Below, in pieces: positions 22,993 to 31,700 of a DNA stretch of 35,524 bases. Numbering within the stretch: the stretch's first letter is position 1; every line of letters begins with the position of its first letter. A program made the translations under genes and the position numbers. Source of the DNA: Rhodospirillales bacterium (GTDB taxonomy: Bacteria; Pseudomonadota; Alphaproteobacteria; Rhodospirillales; JAPHRK01); NCBI GenBank assembly GCA_026196105.1, contig JAPHRK010000051.1:1-35524 (forward strand), read 5' to 3'. The notes under the pieces were generated by a model, which saw only the letters and a list, made by a program, of their open reading frames with translations, was not told where the DNA came from and did not search any database.

Positions 22993-23648
22993 TGAAACAA
23001 GCTTTCTTCGTAATTCTTGTCCTCGTCCTTACGGGCTGCGTTTCTACCACCTATCGCCCCTATGATAGAAAAATGGCTGAGGCTGAAGATGTCTCCTTAT
23101 TGGATCGTGAAGTCCGCTATGAAATACGGTCAGCATTTTATCGCGATCCCCCTAATTGCGTGACTGTTCTTAAGACATTGGGTAAAGGTTCAGAAAATTT
23201 AAAAAGCCAAATTGAGGTTGTTTTTGCTCGCCACCTAACGGGGAAAGTAGCTCGGGTGGTAAGCCCCTTAGAACGTCGCCGCATGGAAAAAAATGATTTG
23301 CTAGATACCAATCATTCTGGAGACCGTCGACGTTTTGCTTTCAAAAAACGCTGTCCATTTTTCATACAAGCAAGCTTGTCACAAAGTGATGATTCTTATT
23401 ATGTGGTTTGGTCTGAAAAGAAAATAGGCTTGAAGGTTTCTCTCTTTCGTGCTGCTGATAATGAAGTGTTTTGGCGGGCAGAACATACAGCAAGACGAGG
23501 TGATGGGGGAGTGCCAATAACACCGATGGCCTTAGTTTCAAGTGCTGTTTCTGCCGGCAAACATGAAGCTGATAAAATTGATGTTCAAGCTTCAATACTT
23601 GATGATGCTGCCCGACGGATTTTAAAGACTTTGCCCGATGTCCGCTGA
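22989..23648 (+). CDS. Lipoprotein, last gene of cluster C
   Basis: A 219-residue lipoprotein (lipobox VLTGCVS, Cys17). The mature part is mixed alpha/beta (residues about 95-200 include FFIQASLSQSDD, VVWSEKKIGLKVSLFRAADN and EVFWRAEHTARRGDGGV). This resembles small 'DUF799-like' or CsgG-related outer-membrane lipoproteins in pattern only. The start is the ATG at 22989 with AGGAGG before it; a GTG at 22974 would add five residues. Its last 27 nt overlap the convergent TIGR02444-family gene, so no terminator fits between them. Confidence 0.68.
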   Translation: MMKQAFFVILVLVLTGCVSTTYRPYDRKMAEAEDVSLLDREVRYEIRSAFYRDPPNCVTVLKTLGKGSENLKSQIEVVFARHLTGKVARVVSPLERRRMEKNDLLDTNHSGDRRRFAFKKRCPFFIQASLSQSDDSYYVVWSEKKIGLKVSLFRAADNEVFWRAEHTARRGDGGVPITPMALVSSAVSAGKHEADKIDVQASILDDAARRILKTLPDVR

Positions 23649-24146
23649 ATTTATTTTTGGGAAGCATCCCTTAAGAACGGTGATTAAAGAAGCTTTGATC
23701 TTTTCGTCTCGTTGAGGAAATAACAGCTTCAAGTTTGCTTCGGCATTTAGGAGGCAATCAGGGCACTCTTCTTTGATAAGATCTTGTGCCTTATAGAGTA
23801 GGTCTTGGGCAACATGCTCTGCGTCAATTTCAAATGAGACGAGCCGTTTGCGGAGTTCGTCTTGAATAGTGTTATCGACGCTTGAGTAAGTTTCTTTCAA
23901 ATTACGTTGGGCCTGCCATATAGGGGTAACAACTTGTCGGTGCCAGTCTTCGGTCGCTTTATTAGCTTTTGAGAATTGCTCTTTGCTTAAAGGAGTTGCC
24001 CCAATGACGCCAGCCCAGCAACAATAAAGCAGTAAGTTAACATCGGTTTTGTGGCTAAACTGGAGGGCAAGGCAAGCATCGTGAACACCTTCGCGCCCGT
24101 ATACTTTAACGGAAAAATTCCAAAATGGGTTTTCAGAAAATTTCAT
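23622..24146 (-). CDS. TIGR02444 family protein
   Basis: A 174-residue soluble protein. The N-terminus NPFWNFSVKVYGREGVHDAC, followed by LALQFSHKTDVNLLLYCCW, is the hallmark of the TIGR02444 family, whose function is unknown. The rest is helical, with EECPDCLLNAEANL near the C-terminus. The 3' end overlaps the convergent cluster C lipoprotein. The 5' end overlaps the phosphatase gene by 4 nt, so these two are coupled. Confidence 0.85.
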   Translation of the reverse strand: MKFSENPFWNFSVKVYGREGVHDACLALQFSHKTDVNLLLYCCWAGVIGATPLSKEQFSKANKATEDWHRQVVTPIWQAQRNLKETYSSVDNTIQDELRKRLVSFEIDAEHVAQDLLYKAQDLIKEECPDCLLNAEANLKLLFPQRDEKIKASLITVLKGCFPKINSADIGQSL

Positions 24147-24937
24147 TCTTTGCCTTTACTCCCTGCCGTTTGCATAAACCAACATTGGTCTCCTTCAGCA
24201 ACGAAGCAAGTTAAAACACCGCTCATATAAGCCCCGGTATCAATTCCAATTCTGTTTTTATGTACTTCCGGTTGATTCGTAATGGTATGGCCATGGATTA
24301 CAATACCCCCATGGTCAGCATTAGAAATATGGAAGCTTTTCCTGATCCACATTAGGTCTTTAATGTTGCACTCCTCTAAAGGAACACCGGGAGTTAATCC
24401 TGCATGAACAAAAATATATTCCCCTTCTCGATGGCTAAAAGAAAGGTCCTCAAGAAAACGGGTATGGCTCTTGGGAAGAGCGGCTTTAAAAGATTTTAAA
24501 ATTTCTGAAAGGCGACTGTCATTAAATCGATCAGTTGGGAAAGCTTTAATGCCGTAGGTAGCTAAAGCGTTGATGCCTCCATAATTAAGCCAATGAGTTC
24601 CCCAGGTGAGGTCACCAGCAAGGAATTGGCCAATAATATCTTCGTGGTTTCCTTTGAGAAATATTTTTTCAAACCCTGGTAGGGGGTCGGTGGTGAGGAT
24701 ATCCATCACTTTGCGGGCAGAAGGCCCCCTACTCATATAATCCCCAAGATAAACCACGACACGACGAGATGCTGATCTTTTATTGGCATCTTCAATTATC
24801 GAAAGATGGAGGCTTTCAAGTAGATCATCGCGACCATGAATGTCACCGATGGCGTAGAGAACTGTATTCTCAGGTGCTTTGCCTTTTGGCTGTGCATCTT
24901 TGTATTTGGCAATTACTTTTTGGAGGACTAACGTCAT
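24143..24937 (-). CDS. PP2A-like metallophosphoesterase
   Basis: A 264-residue calcineurin-like phosphatase. Metal and catalytic motifs are present in order: GDIHGRDD (residues 31-38), YLGDYMSRGP, LKGNHEDI, FVHAGLTPG and IHGHT. This is the bacterial serine/threonine phosphatase type (PrpE/PphA-like), normally cytoplasmic with two metal ions. The target is unknown; it may be a phosphoprotein or a dinucleotide. It starts 12 nt after the TolC stop and is the middle gene of a minus-strand run of three. Confidence 0.92.
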   Translation of the reverse strand: MTLVLQKVIAKYKDAQPKGKAPENTVLYAIGDIHGRDDLLESLHLSIIEDANKRSASRRVVVYLGDYMSRGPSARKVMDILTTDPLPGFEKIFLKGNHEDIIGQFLAGDLTWGTHWLNYGGINALATYGIKAFPTDRFNDSRLSEILKSFKAALPKSHTRFLEDLSFSHREGEYIFVHAGLTPGVPLEECNIKDLMWIRKSFHISNADHGGIVIHGHTITNQPEVHKNRIGIDTGAYMSGVLTCFVAEGDQCWFMQTAGSKGKE

Positions 24938-24949
24938 CTGGGGTGAGAG

Positions 24950-26434
24950 TTACTCCTCTTCTTTCGGCTGCTGTTCTTGTGAGGGTTCCTCAAATTTTGG
25001 GGCAATTTCAACTGCAGGCTTCCAAACTCGCTTAACTTCGTGCTCTTTGCGGTAGCTGCCAAAGGTTTCAACCGGCATCTGAATTTTCATCTGACGGGCA
25101 AGAACGCCCATGGCAGATAGGAGGCGGTATTCAGCAAATTTTGCAGCATATTGTGCTGTTAAGAGTCGAACTTCAGCGTTAAAAAGTTGGTTTTCAGCAT
25201 CCAAAAGATCAATCAACTGGCGTTGCCCTATTTGGAATTCCTGGGCGTAGGTTGAGGCAACTTGTGCTTCTGAAAGAGCCTGTTGTTCAAGAGCATCAAT
25301 CCGTTGCTTGGTCCGTGCCATTGTACTCCAGGAGCGCCTTACCTCTTCTTCAATTAGCCTTTGACTAAGTAAGCCACGCTCCATGTATTGGGAAAGTCGT
25401 TCCTTCGTTTCTTCAGTTTTGGATTTATCAACACCACCGCGATAAATATTGTAATTCATGACTAAGAGAGCTGTGATGTCGCTAGTAACCCCTCGTACAG
25501 CGTCGATATGATGGTTCTTTGTTGTGTTAACCTCTAAGTCCAGCGTTGGATACATTTGGGCTTTAGCGGCTTCAATTTCTTGGTTTGCTGTATCAATTTC
25601 AGCACTAGCAATACGTAACCGAGAATTGTTTTGAATTCCGATACTAATGGCAGACTCTAAATCCACCGGAAGCCATTTCTCGGGAAATTCTGGTAAGGTG
25701 AGATCAGATGGCTCTTCTTCAGTTAAACGCCTGAAAGTAATTTTAGCATCATCAAGATTTTTAAAAATCTCTGAGGCAGCAGCCTTGGCGCTCGCTAAAC
25801 GAGACTGGGATTGCTGTAGGTCACCAACCCCACTTTGGCCGCCGCTTACTCTTGCTTTAACCTCTTCTAGATAACGGTTATGGGTTTCAATATTTTCTTT
25901 TGCGAGTTCACCGTGGGCGACATTTCTCATCACATCTAAATAGCTGCGAACTGTTGCTAGGATTAACCCTTCTGTCTGGTCTCGGAGTCTGAGACTGGCA
26001 GCATCTGTTCTAGAAGCTTGGCGACCGATTTCACTTTGGGTTGCATAACCGTCAAAGATTTTTTGTTGGAAAATTAAGCTTGTTTCTTTCCGGGTAAGCC
26101 ATAATCCTGGACCTCGACGTCCTCGGTTAGTTCGGCTTCGCGTCGTTGGGCTGTTGGTGTACTCGTAGCCCCCTTTTGCTTCAAAATCGAGTTGGGGGAG
26201 CCATCTGCGAGTTGCTTGGTCCAACTCCTGTGCTGTTGAGCGAACGATAGCCACGTTTTCTAGAATTGTCGGGTGAGTATCGATAACGAGCTGAATAGTT
26301 TCTTTTAGCGAAGCAGCAGACACAGTATTAGGTAGCGAAGCCCAAGCACTTAAGGCCAAAGCCGCACAACAAAAATTCTTCAATAACCACCCTCTTAAAG
26401 TGGCTGATTGAATTGGTCTTCTCTTCACTAACAT
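24950..26434 (-). CDS. TolC-family outer-membrane protein for type I secretion
   Basis: A 494-residue outer-membrane efflux protein. After a signal peptide (cleavage near NTVSA), it has the TolC repeat pattern: LKETIQLVIDTHPTILENVA, PQLDFEAKGGYEYT, then long paired helices with SRLASAKAAASEIFKN, and a second repeat with YPTLDLEVN and FQIGQRQLIDLLDAENQLFNAE. It forms the exit duct of type I systems. The nearby giant RTX adhesin is the obvious cargo. The ABC and HlyD partners are not in the window. It is upstream of the phosphatase in the same direction. Confidence 0.92.
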   Translation of the reverse strand: MLVKRRPIQSATLRGWLLKNFCCAALALSAWASLPNTVSAASLKETIQLVIDTHPTILENVAIVRSTAQELDQATRRWLPQLDFEAKGGYEYTNSPTTRSRTNRGRRGPGLWLTRKETSLIFQQKIFDGYATQSEIGRQASRTDAASLRLRDQTEGLILATVRSYLDVMRNVAHGELAKENIETHNRYLEEVKARVSGGQSGVGDLQQSQSRLASAKAAASEIFKNLDDAKITFRRLTEEEPSDLTLPEFPEKWLPVDLESAISIGIQNNSRLRIASAEIDTANQEIEAAKAQMYPTLDLEVNTTKNHHIDAVRGVTSDITALLVMNYNIYRGGVDKSKTEETKERLSQYMERGLLSQRLIEEEVRRSWSTMARTKQRIDALEQQALSEAQVASTYAQEFQIGQRQLIDLLDAENQLFNAEVRLLTAQYAAKFAEYRLLSAMGVLARQMKIQMPVETFGSYRKEHEVKRVWKPAVEIAPKFEEPSQEQQPKEEE

Positions 26435-26564
26435 TCCCTCAATCAGACGTCTTTTTTCTTCTGATAACCAATTTTATATTCGTAGTCCATATCAATATAG
26501 AATTAGCATCATTAGAACCCCCTTAAATATAGAAAAAATAAATGTTTGGTTCGGGCCTAAAAAA

Positions 26565-27611
26565 TTATGTTGATTTAGGTTGGGACCACTTTCCTCCTAA
26601 AACTGCTGGGCCAGTAAGCACTAACTTGATTAAGTCTGATTGCCTGCGTGTTTCCGTTTTAGTAAAGATTTGTTTCAACTGGGCACGCAAGGTGTGTTGA
26701 CTGACATTCCACTTTGTTGCCAGGCTTTCCAAGGTGCCTCCAGAAGCAATTCCTGCGACCAGTCTAGCTTCAACTCGAGTAAGACCATAGAGTTCTACAA
26801 GGGCTTCTTCATTCACATTGATGGGGTCTTCTGAGTCGACAATAAAAACGACGGCTCCATGAAAACTTGAACGAGAGCCAATGGAACTTACCAAGAGTGA
26901 TAACGGAGGGGCTTCGTTTTTCCGTTCTAATGATAAAGCGCTATGGGAGTCACTGTCGCTGGAGTCTCCAGGATAAAGAGCATTGTTAAGTAGTCTATTC
27001 AAATGAGCTGAATCAGAGTGGGTACTGGCTCCGCAATACCCTTCTTCATCAACAACCAATCCATCGCCATTTTGAACAATCTTTTCAGCTTTGCCGTTCA
27101 TAAAAATAACCCGGCTGTCAACGTCAAGCAATAAAACCCCCATTGGGAGACGGTCAAGAACTGCTGAGAATGTTTGTTCCAAAACTTCTTTTGAAGGGCG
27201 GCCTCGGCTGCGTCTTTGTACCGCTGAACGAATAACAGTTTTGACTAAAAGTTTGCTTAGGGAAGGTCCGGATAATTCATCTTTGGCAAGGTAATCCCTG
27301 GCCCCACGACGTAAAGCCGTAAGGCCCAAATCATCATTTGCGGTCTCAGTAAGGAAAATAGTTGGCAGAGACGGGGAAGTTTTGCGAATAAAATCTAGAA
27401 TTTTTAGACCGCTCCAATGTTCGTTGTCGGAGGCAACGAGAACGACATCCCAAAGATGCAATTGACGGGCACTTTCCCGCAACTCACTTGGGGTCAGTGT
27501 AGAGACAAAAAAGACGGGATAAGTTAGGCGTGATAAAACCCATACTAGGTGACGACAGTCATCTTGGTTTTCATCAATAATAAGAAGTTTGAGATTATTA
27601 CCAGCTACCAT
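26565..27611 (-). CDS. LuxR-type regulator with pseudo-receiver and PAS-like domain
   Basis: A 348-residue protein. Residues about 7-120 form a receiver-like domain: acid pair in LLIIDEN, Thr in TIFLTET, Lys in DYLAKDE. The phospho-acceptor position, after DVVLV, is Ala60 instead of Asp, so ordinary phosphorylation is unlikely. Residues about 145-260 look like a PAS domain (LDRLPMGVLLLDVDSRVIFM). The C-terminus is a LuxR HTH (GLTRVEARLVAGIASGGTLE; KWNVSQHTLRAQLKQIFTKT). I use the ATG at 27611; the frame is open to a TTG at 27647. Its position between TolC and the adhesin locus makes those genes plausible targets. Confidence 0.8.
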   Translation of the reverse strand: MVAGNNLKLLIIDENQDDCRHLVWVLSRLTYPVFFVSTLTPSELRESARQLHLWDVVLVASDNEHWSGLKILDFIRKTSPSLPTIFLTETANDDLGLTALRRGARDYLAKDELSGPSLSKLLVKTVIRSAVQRRSRGRPSKEVLEQTFSAVLDRLPMGVLLLDVDSRVIFMNGKAEKIVQNGDGLVVDEEGYCGASTHSDSAHLNRLLNNALYPGDSSDSDSHSALSLERKNEAPPLSLLVSSIGSRSSFHGAVVFIVDSEDPINVNEEALVELYGLTRVEARLVAGIASGGTLESLATKWNVSQHTLRAQLKQIFTKTETRRQSDLIKLVLTGPAVLGGKWSQPKST

Positions 27612-27782
27612 GATGAAACTATTGCTCTTATTTTTTTGCTGTGGCAAATATTTTGTACAAACAGAAACAATTGTTATCCTTAAATTTCAGTAGAATTCGT
27701 TAAAATAGATAATTAAGATGGGTTTTGTATTAAAAGTTGAATGGTTTGAGTGGAAATCGAGATTTGGGATTATATAAAACTG

Positions 27783-28718
27783 ATGAATTCTTACATAGCC
27801 TGTCTTTATCTGACGATTGTTTCGCTCATATCTTTGCAAAATTATTCTTATGCCGCCGAATCGATAAAACACCCTGAACTTAAAGGTCAAGATGATCGTC
27901 TGATCGTCGAAGCATTAGAATACCCTTGGAGTGCTATTGGTCGAGTGAATATGGCAGGGTTGGGGTTTTGTACAGGGGTTCTTGTTGGACCAAAAACAGT
28001 CCTGACAGCTGCTCATTGTATTTTTAATCGTAAAACACGACGTAATTTCCAAGCTGGCTCTCTTACCTTTGTCGCTTCCTATCAGCGAGGTGCTTATTTG
28101 GCTTTCTCGAAGGCGGTGAAGGTTAAAATTTCACCTAAGTACGTACAAAAAGAAGCTTCGGGGGCGAAGAAATCTGCCAATGATTGGGCCTTGATTACGT
28201 TGGAAAAGCCCCTAGGGGCTGTTGCAGGATATTTAGGGGTGACTGGGTTAACGCCTGAAAAGTTAGAAACTTTAAAACGTGAGAAAGCTGTTTTTGTACA
28301 AGGGGGGTACAGCCAAGACCGGAAACACATAATCTCAGCCCATATAAATTGTTCTTTAGGTCGATTTGCTAATGAGGCCCCTTCGCTCATTCATCTTTGT
28401 GATGCAATTTCTGGAGATTCTGGTTCGCCGCTCTTTACCTATCTAAATGGCTCGTTCTCTATCGTTGCTATTCATTCTGCGACCGCGACAGAAATATCCA
28501 AGAAGACAAAAAAGAAATCTAACTTTGGAATTGCTGTACCGAGCCAAGCTTTTTTAGGTGCTCTAAATCAAGGAAAAGACCTTGCTGGGCGTGAACCTTG
28601 GCGTCGAGATGCTCCGCCGATTAAAACCACCAAACAAATTCTAAAACTCTTTCCGGGCCCATCCAAACCAACGGACCAAGAACTTGGGGCCTTGCTGCAA
28701 CAATTACCTGCTAAATAA
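27783..28718 (+). CDS. Secreted trypsin-like serine protease
   Basis: A 311-residue protein with a signal peptide (MNSYIACLYLTIVSLISLQ, cleavage near SYA-AES). It has the chymotrypsin-fold triad: His in TAAHCIF, Asp in ANDWALITLE, Ser in SGDSGSPLF. It carries an S1-type extracellular domain of about 200 residues plus a C-terminal extension of about 60 residues. Secretion to the periplasm or beyond is inferred. The start is the ATG at 27783; a GTG at 27750 would add 11 residues before the signal. It is divergent from the LuxR-type gene and convergent with the adhesin. Processing of the adhesin is possible but not shown. Confidence 0.88.
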   Translation: MNSYIACLYLTIVSLISLQNYSYAAESIKHPELKGQDDRLIVEALEYPWSAIGRVNMAGLGFCTGVLVGPKTVLTAAHCIFNRKTRRNFQAGSLTFVASYQRGAYLAFSKAVKVKISPKYVQKEASGAKKSANDWALITLEKPLGAVAGYLGVTGLTPEKLETLKREKAVFVQGGYSQDRKHIISAHINCSLGRFANEAPSLIHLCDAISGDSGSPLFTYLNGSFSIVAIHSATATEISKKTKKKSNFGIAVPSQAFLGALNQGKDLAGREPWRRDAPPIKTTKQILKLFPGPSKPTDQELGALLQQLPAK

Positions 28719-28719
28719 A

Positions 28720-28750
28720 AAAACGGCGGCCCAAAAGAGACCGCCGTTTT
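28720..28750. terminator. Bidirectional intrinsic terminator
   Basis: AAAACGGCGG (28720-28729) and CCGCCGTTTT (28741-28750) make a perfect 10-bp GC-rich stem, with an A run before and a T run after. It serves the protease (plus) and the adhesin (minus), whose stop lies 20 nt away. Confidence 0.9.
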
Positions 28751-28770
28751 AAGTTTTTCAGGCTATCAGC

Positions 28771-31700
28771 TTATGATTCATCGACAATAATTGCTGATTT
28801 AATAGCATTTAAGTCATCTTCAAGAGTCGTCCCTGAGAAGGTGACTGTTGTTCCTGCATCTCCAGAGCTTGTGATGGAAAGAACCACGCCATCTGCACTA
28901 TCTGTCAGGTCGATGGCACCTTCTCTAGCTTCTTCACTATCAAATTCACCTGCATCATTGCCTGTTGCATTTAAGGCATCGAACAGAGCATCAAGATCAA
29001 TGGTATCTCCGTCTTCAAAGTCGGTGATGATATCGTTGCCGTCACCTAGATCGAATTCGAAGGTATCGTCGCCTTCTCCGCCGCTAAGCAGGTCGTTACC
29101 AGCACCGCCGTTAAGAATGTCATTACCATCGCCACCGCGAAGGACATCGTGGCCTGAGCCAGCATAAAGTTCGTCGTTACCATCACCACCATCAAGGAGA
29201 TCACCAATAATTTGAGCAGCGTTCTCATTGTTTTCGTCTTTAACGGTGCGTTCTTGACCAGCTTCATAGTTTTCATACTCTTTGTCTGAGTTATCCCACC
29301 GAAGAGCGTCACCGCTACGAATGATATCGTCGCCGTCTTCACCGAAGAGGTAATCACGGCCCGCTCCACCATAAATCTCATCGTTACCAGCTCCAGCTTC
29401 AACACGGTCAATAAAGTTGTAATTTTGGTATTGATCCAAGCCAGTATGGATGAGGTCATCACCTTCGCCGCCGATAAGGATATCGCTTTGGTAACAGCCG
29501 ACGATATTGTAACCGGTGCCACCCGTAGCGTCATAATTAGCGATCTCAGTAATATCTAACTCTTTGTGGTAAGCCCCATCAGATTTGCTGTGATACATAC
29601 CTTCAACGGTCACAGTTGCTGTCATAGCAGCCATGGTAGCTGATGACATTTGGTATTCAAATTTACCATGCCAGTTGTTGCCTGGGCTGCCCATGCCTGG
29701 AGGTGTCAGGTCAAAGACTTGCTCAACATCACCTGACCTATTGTTGTTGTAGTTGCCAAACCAGCTGTTGTTTTCGTCTGGTTCGTCCTGACCATTTTTC
29801 CAGAACTTGGCGTTTGCAGCGCCGCTGTTAAGGTTAACAAGTGCGCTGGTGTCAAAGTCGAGTTGCCCGTAGGTGTTGGCATCAAAGAACACTTCAGGCA
29901 TTGCCACAAAACCAGCCATTTGGTTGGTATAAATTGTGAAGTCTTGAGGACCACCAACGGCAACGCTGGCTTCTGCTTCAGAGACTGCTTCGTTATTAGT
30001 CAAGTCGAGGCTTAAGTCGCTTTCGGTGTCAGTAGCTATTGCCTTTGCAGCAATATCTACATCACCTTTCCAATCGCCAATTTCAAAAGTAGGTGTGCCT
30101 GTATAGGAGCTATCAGCGTTATCAAGAGTGATTTGGTAAACACCATTAATAAGCTCGAAACCACTATCGTCATCTGCTGCCAAAGTCCATTCAGCAGGAA
30201 CGCCTGTGAGAACAACTACATGGGTTTCAGACCCATCACCCGTGTCTTTGAACGTTGCGTTCACAGCAACTTCAATAACCTGTTCGCTTTCAATTACTGG
30301 TGCTGGAGTACCGGTGATTGGGCCTGTAACGACAAAGTCACTGTTATGTTCACCTGTATCTTGTACACCTGTATTTAAGGTTGGTTTAAGAACAACTGAG
30401 TCAAAAGCTTCAGTGCTTGTGACGTTGATAGTTGTAAGGCCATCAGCCGTTCCAGCAACTGTTCCTGATGCAACCACATTACCGTTTGCATCAAGAGCTT
30501 CCCAATCTAAGCTTTCACCTTCTGAAACAAGAGTTTGGCCTTTTGACTTGTATTCATAACTGTTGAATAAGGCACCAATGCCAATATCAGTTGAAACCAT
30601 TGAACTGTCGAAAGTGAACTCAACATATTCAGTTTTAGGTGAGTCGAAGGTGTTTTTATTAACGACATCAATTTCTTCACCTTGACCGGTTTGAATGCCA
30701 ATGCCGAAGTAAGCCGTACCGTTTGTATTTGGATGTTGGACGCCAGCAGTTTTAAAATCTTCTGCTTGGTAAGCCCCGCTACTTGGGTTGACACCCCAAG
30801 CCGTCATGGTCACGCCATCGAAATCAAGCTCTGAACCTAAGGGGCTTCCCATTCCTCCCGTGTAAACATGCAAATCAACATCAATATTGTCAGGTGTTGA
30901 AGTGGAGGTGACGGTATTTTCTGTTGCAGTAATACTTACGGTTGTTGCATCAGCAACTGCATCTACAGTTACATCAATTGATACTGGATCAAGAGCAGAA
31001 GTTACCCCTGAGTCTGGGTCAGTAGCTGTCAAATTCACGGTGACACTGAAATCATTATCTGAATCTGCTACTGGACGCAGGGAGATATTGTTTAGATTAT
31101 CAGCGTTAAAGACTGTGTCAGCTGCAACCACTGAACCGTTAAGCACTAAATTTACTCCATTAGGAGCGTCAATAGTAAAGCTGGTAACGGTCTCATTATC
31201 GGCATTATCAAAGTTAATTGTCAGCGGAATGTCGGTATCTTCATATCCACTGGCGTTGCCTGTGACGGTGCCTTCGCTGGTGTCAGAAATCACACTAACG
31301 CTAGCTTCTGAGAATGTCTCGTTATTGGTCAGGTCGAGGCTTAAATCGCTTTCAGTGTCAGTAGCTATTGCCTTTGCAGCAATATCCACATCCCCTTTCC
31401 AGTCACCAATATCAAATGTAGGTGTGCCAGCATAGGAACTATCAGCGTTATCTAGGGTAATTTGATAAACACCATTAACTAGTTCGAAGCCACTGTTATC
31501 ACTTGCTGCCAATGTCCATTCAGTAGGAACACCAGTGAGGACGACAACATGGCTTTCAGAACCATCACCTGTATCACCAAATGTTGCATTTACAGCAATT
31601 TCAATAGTCGTTTGTGTCGCTGGGTCATTCCAATCGACCTGCACACCTACATCATTGAAGTCATCATCATCACCTGCGTGAATTTGGTCATCCCAATTCT

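Noticed and set aside
11689-23648. Reading the envelope locus as a Zorya defence system
   Set aside because: Although a MotA/MotB-like pair is present, there is no ZorC/ZorD, helicase or nuclease; lipoproteins and a transglycosylase point to an envelope role.
30887-31435. A 182-residue plus-strand frame opposite the adhesin
   Set aside because: It is the antisense shadow of the repetitive Thr/Asp-rich adhesin; Ser/Val-rich composition without a ribosome binding site or domain.
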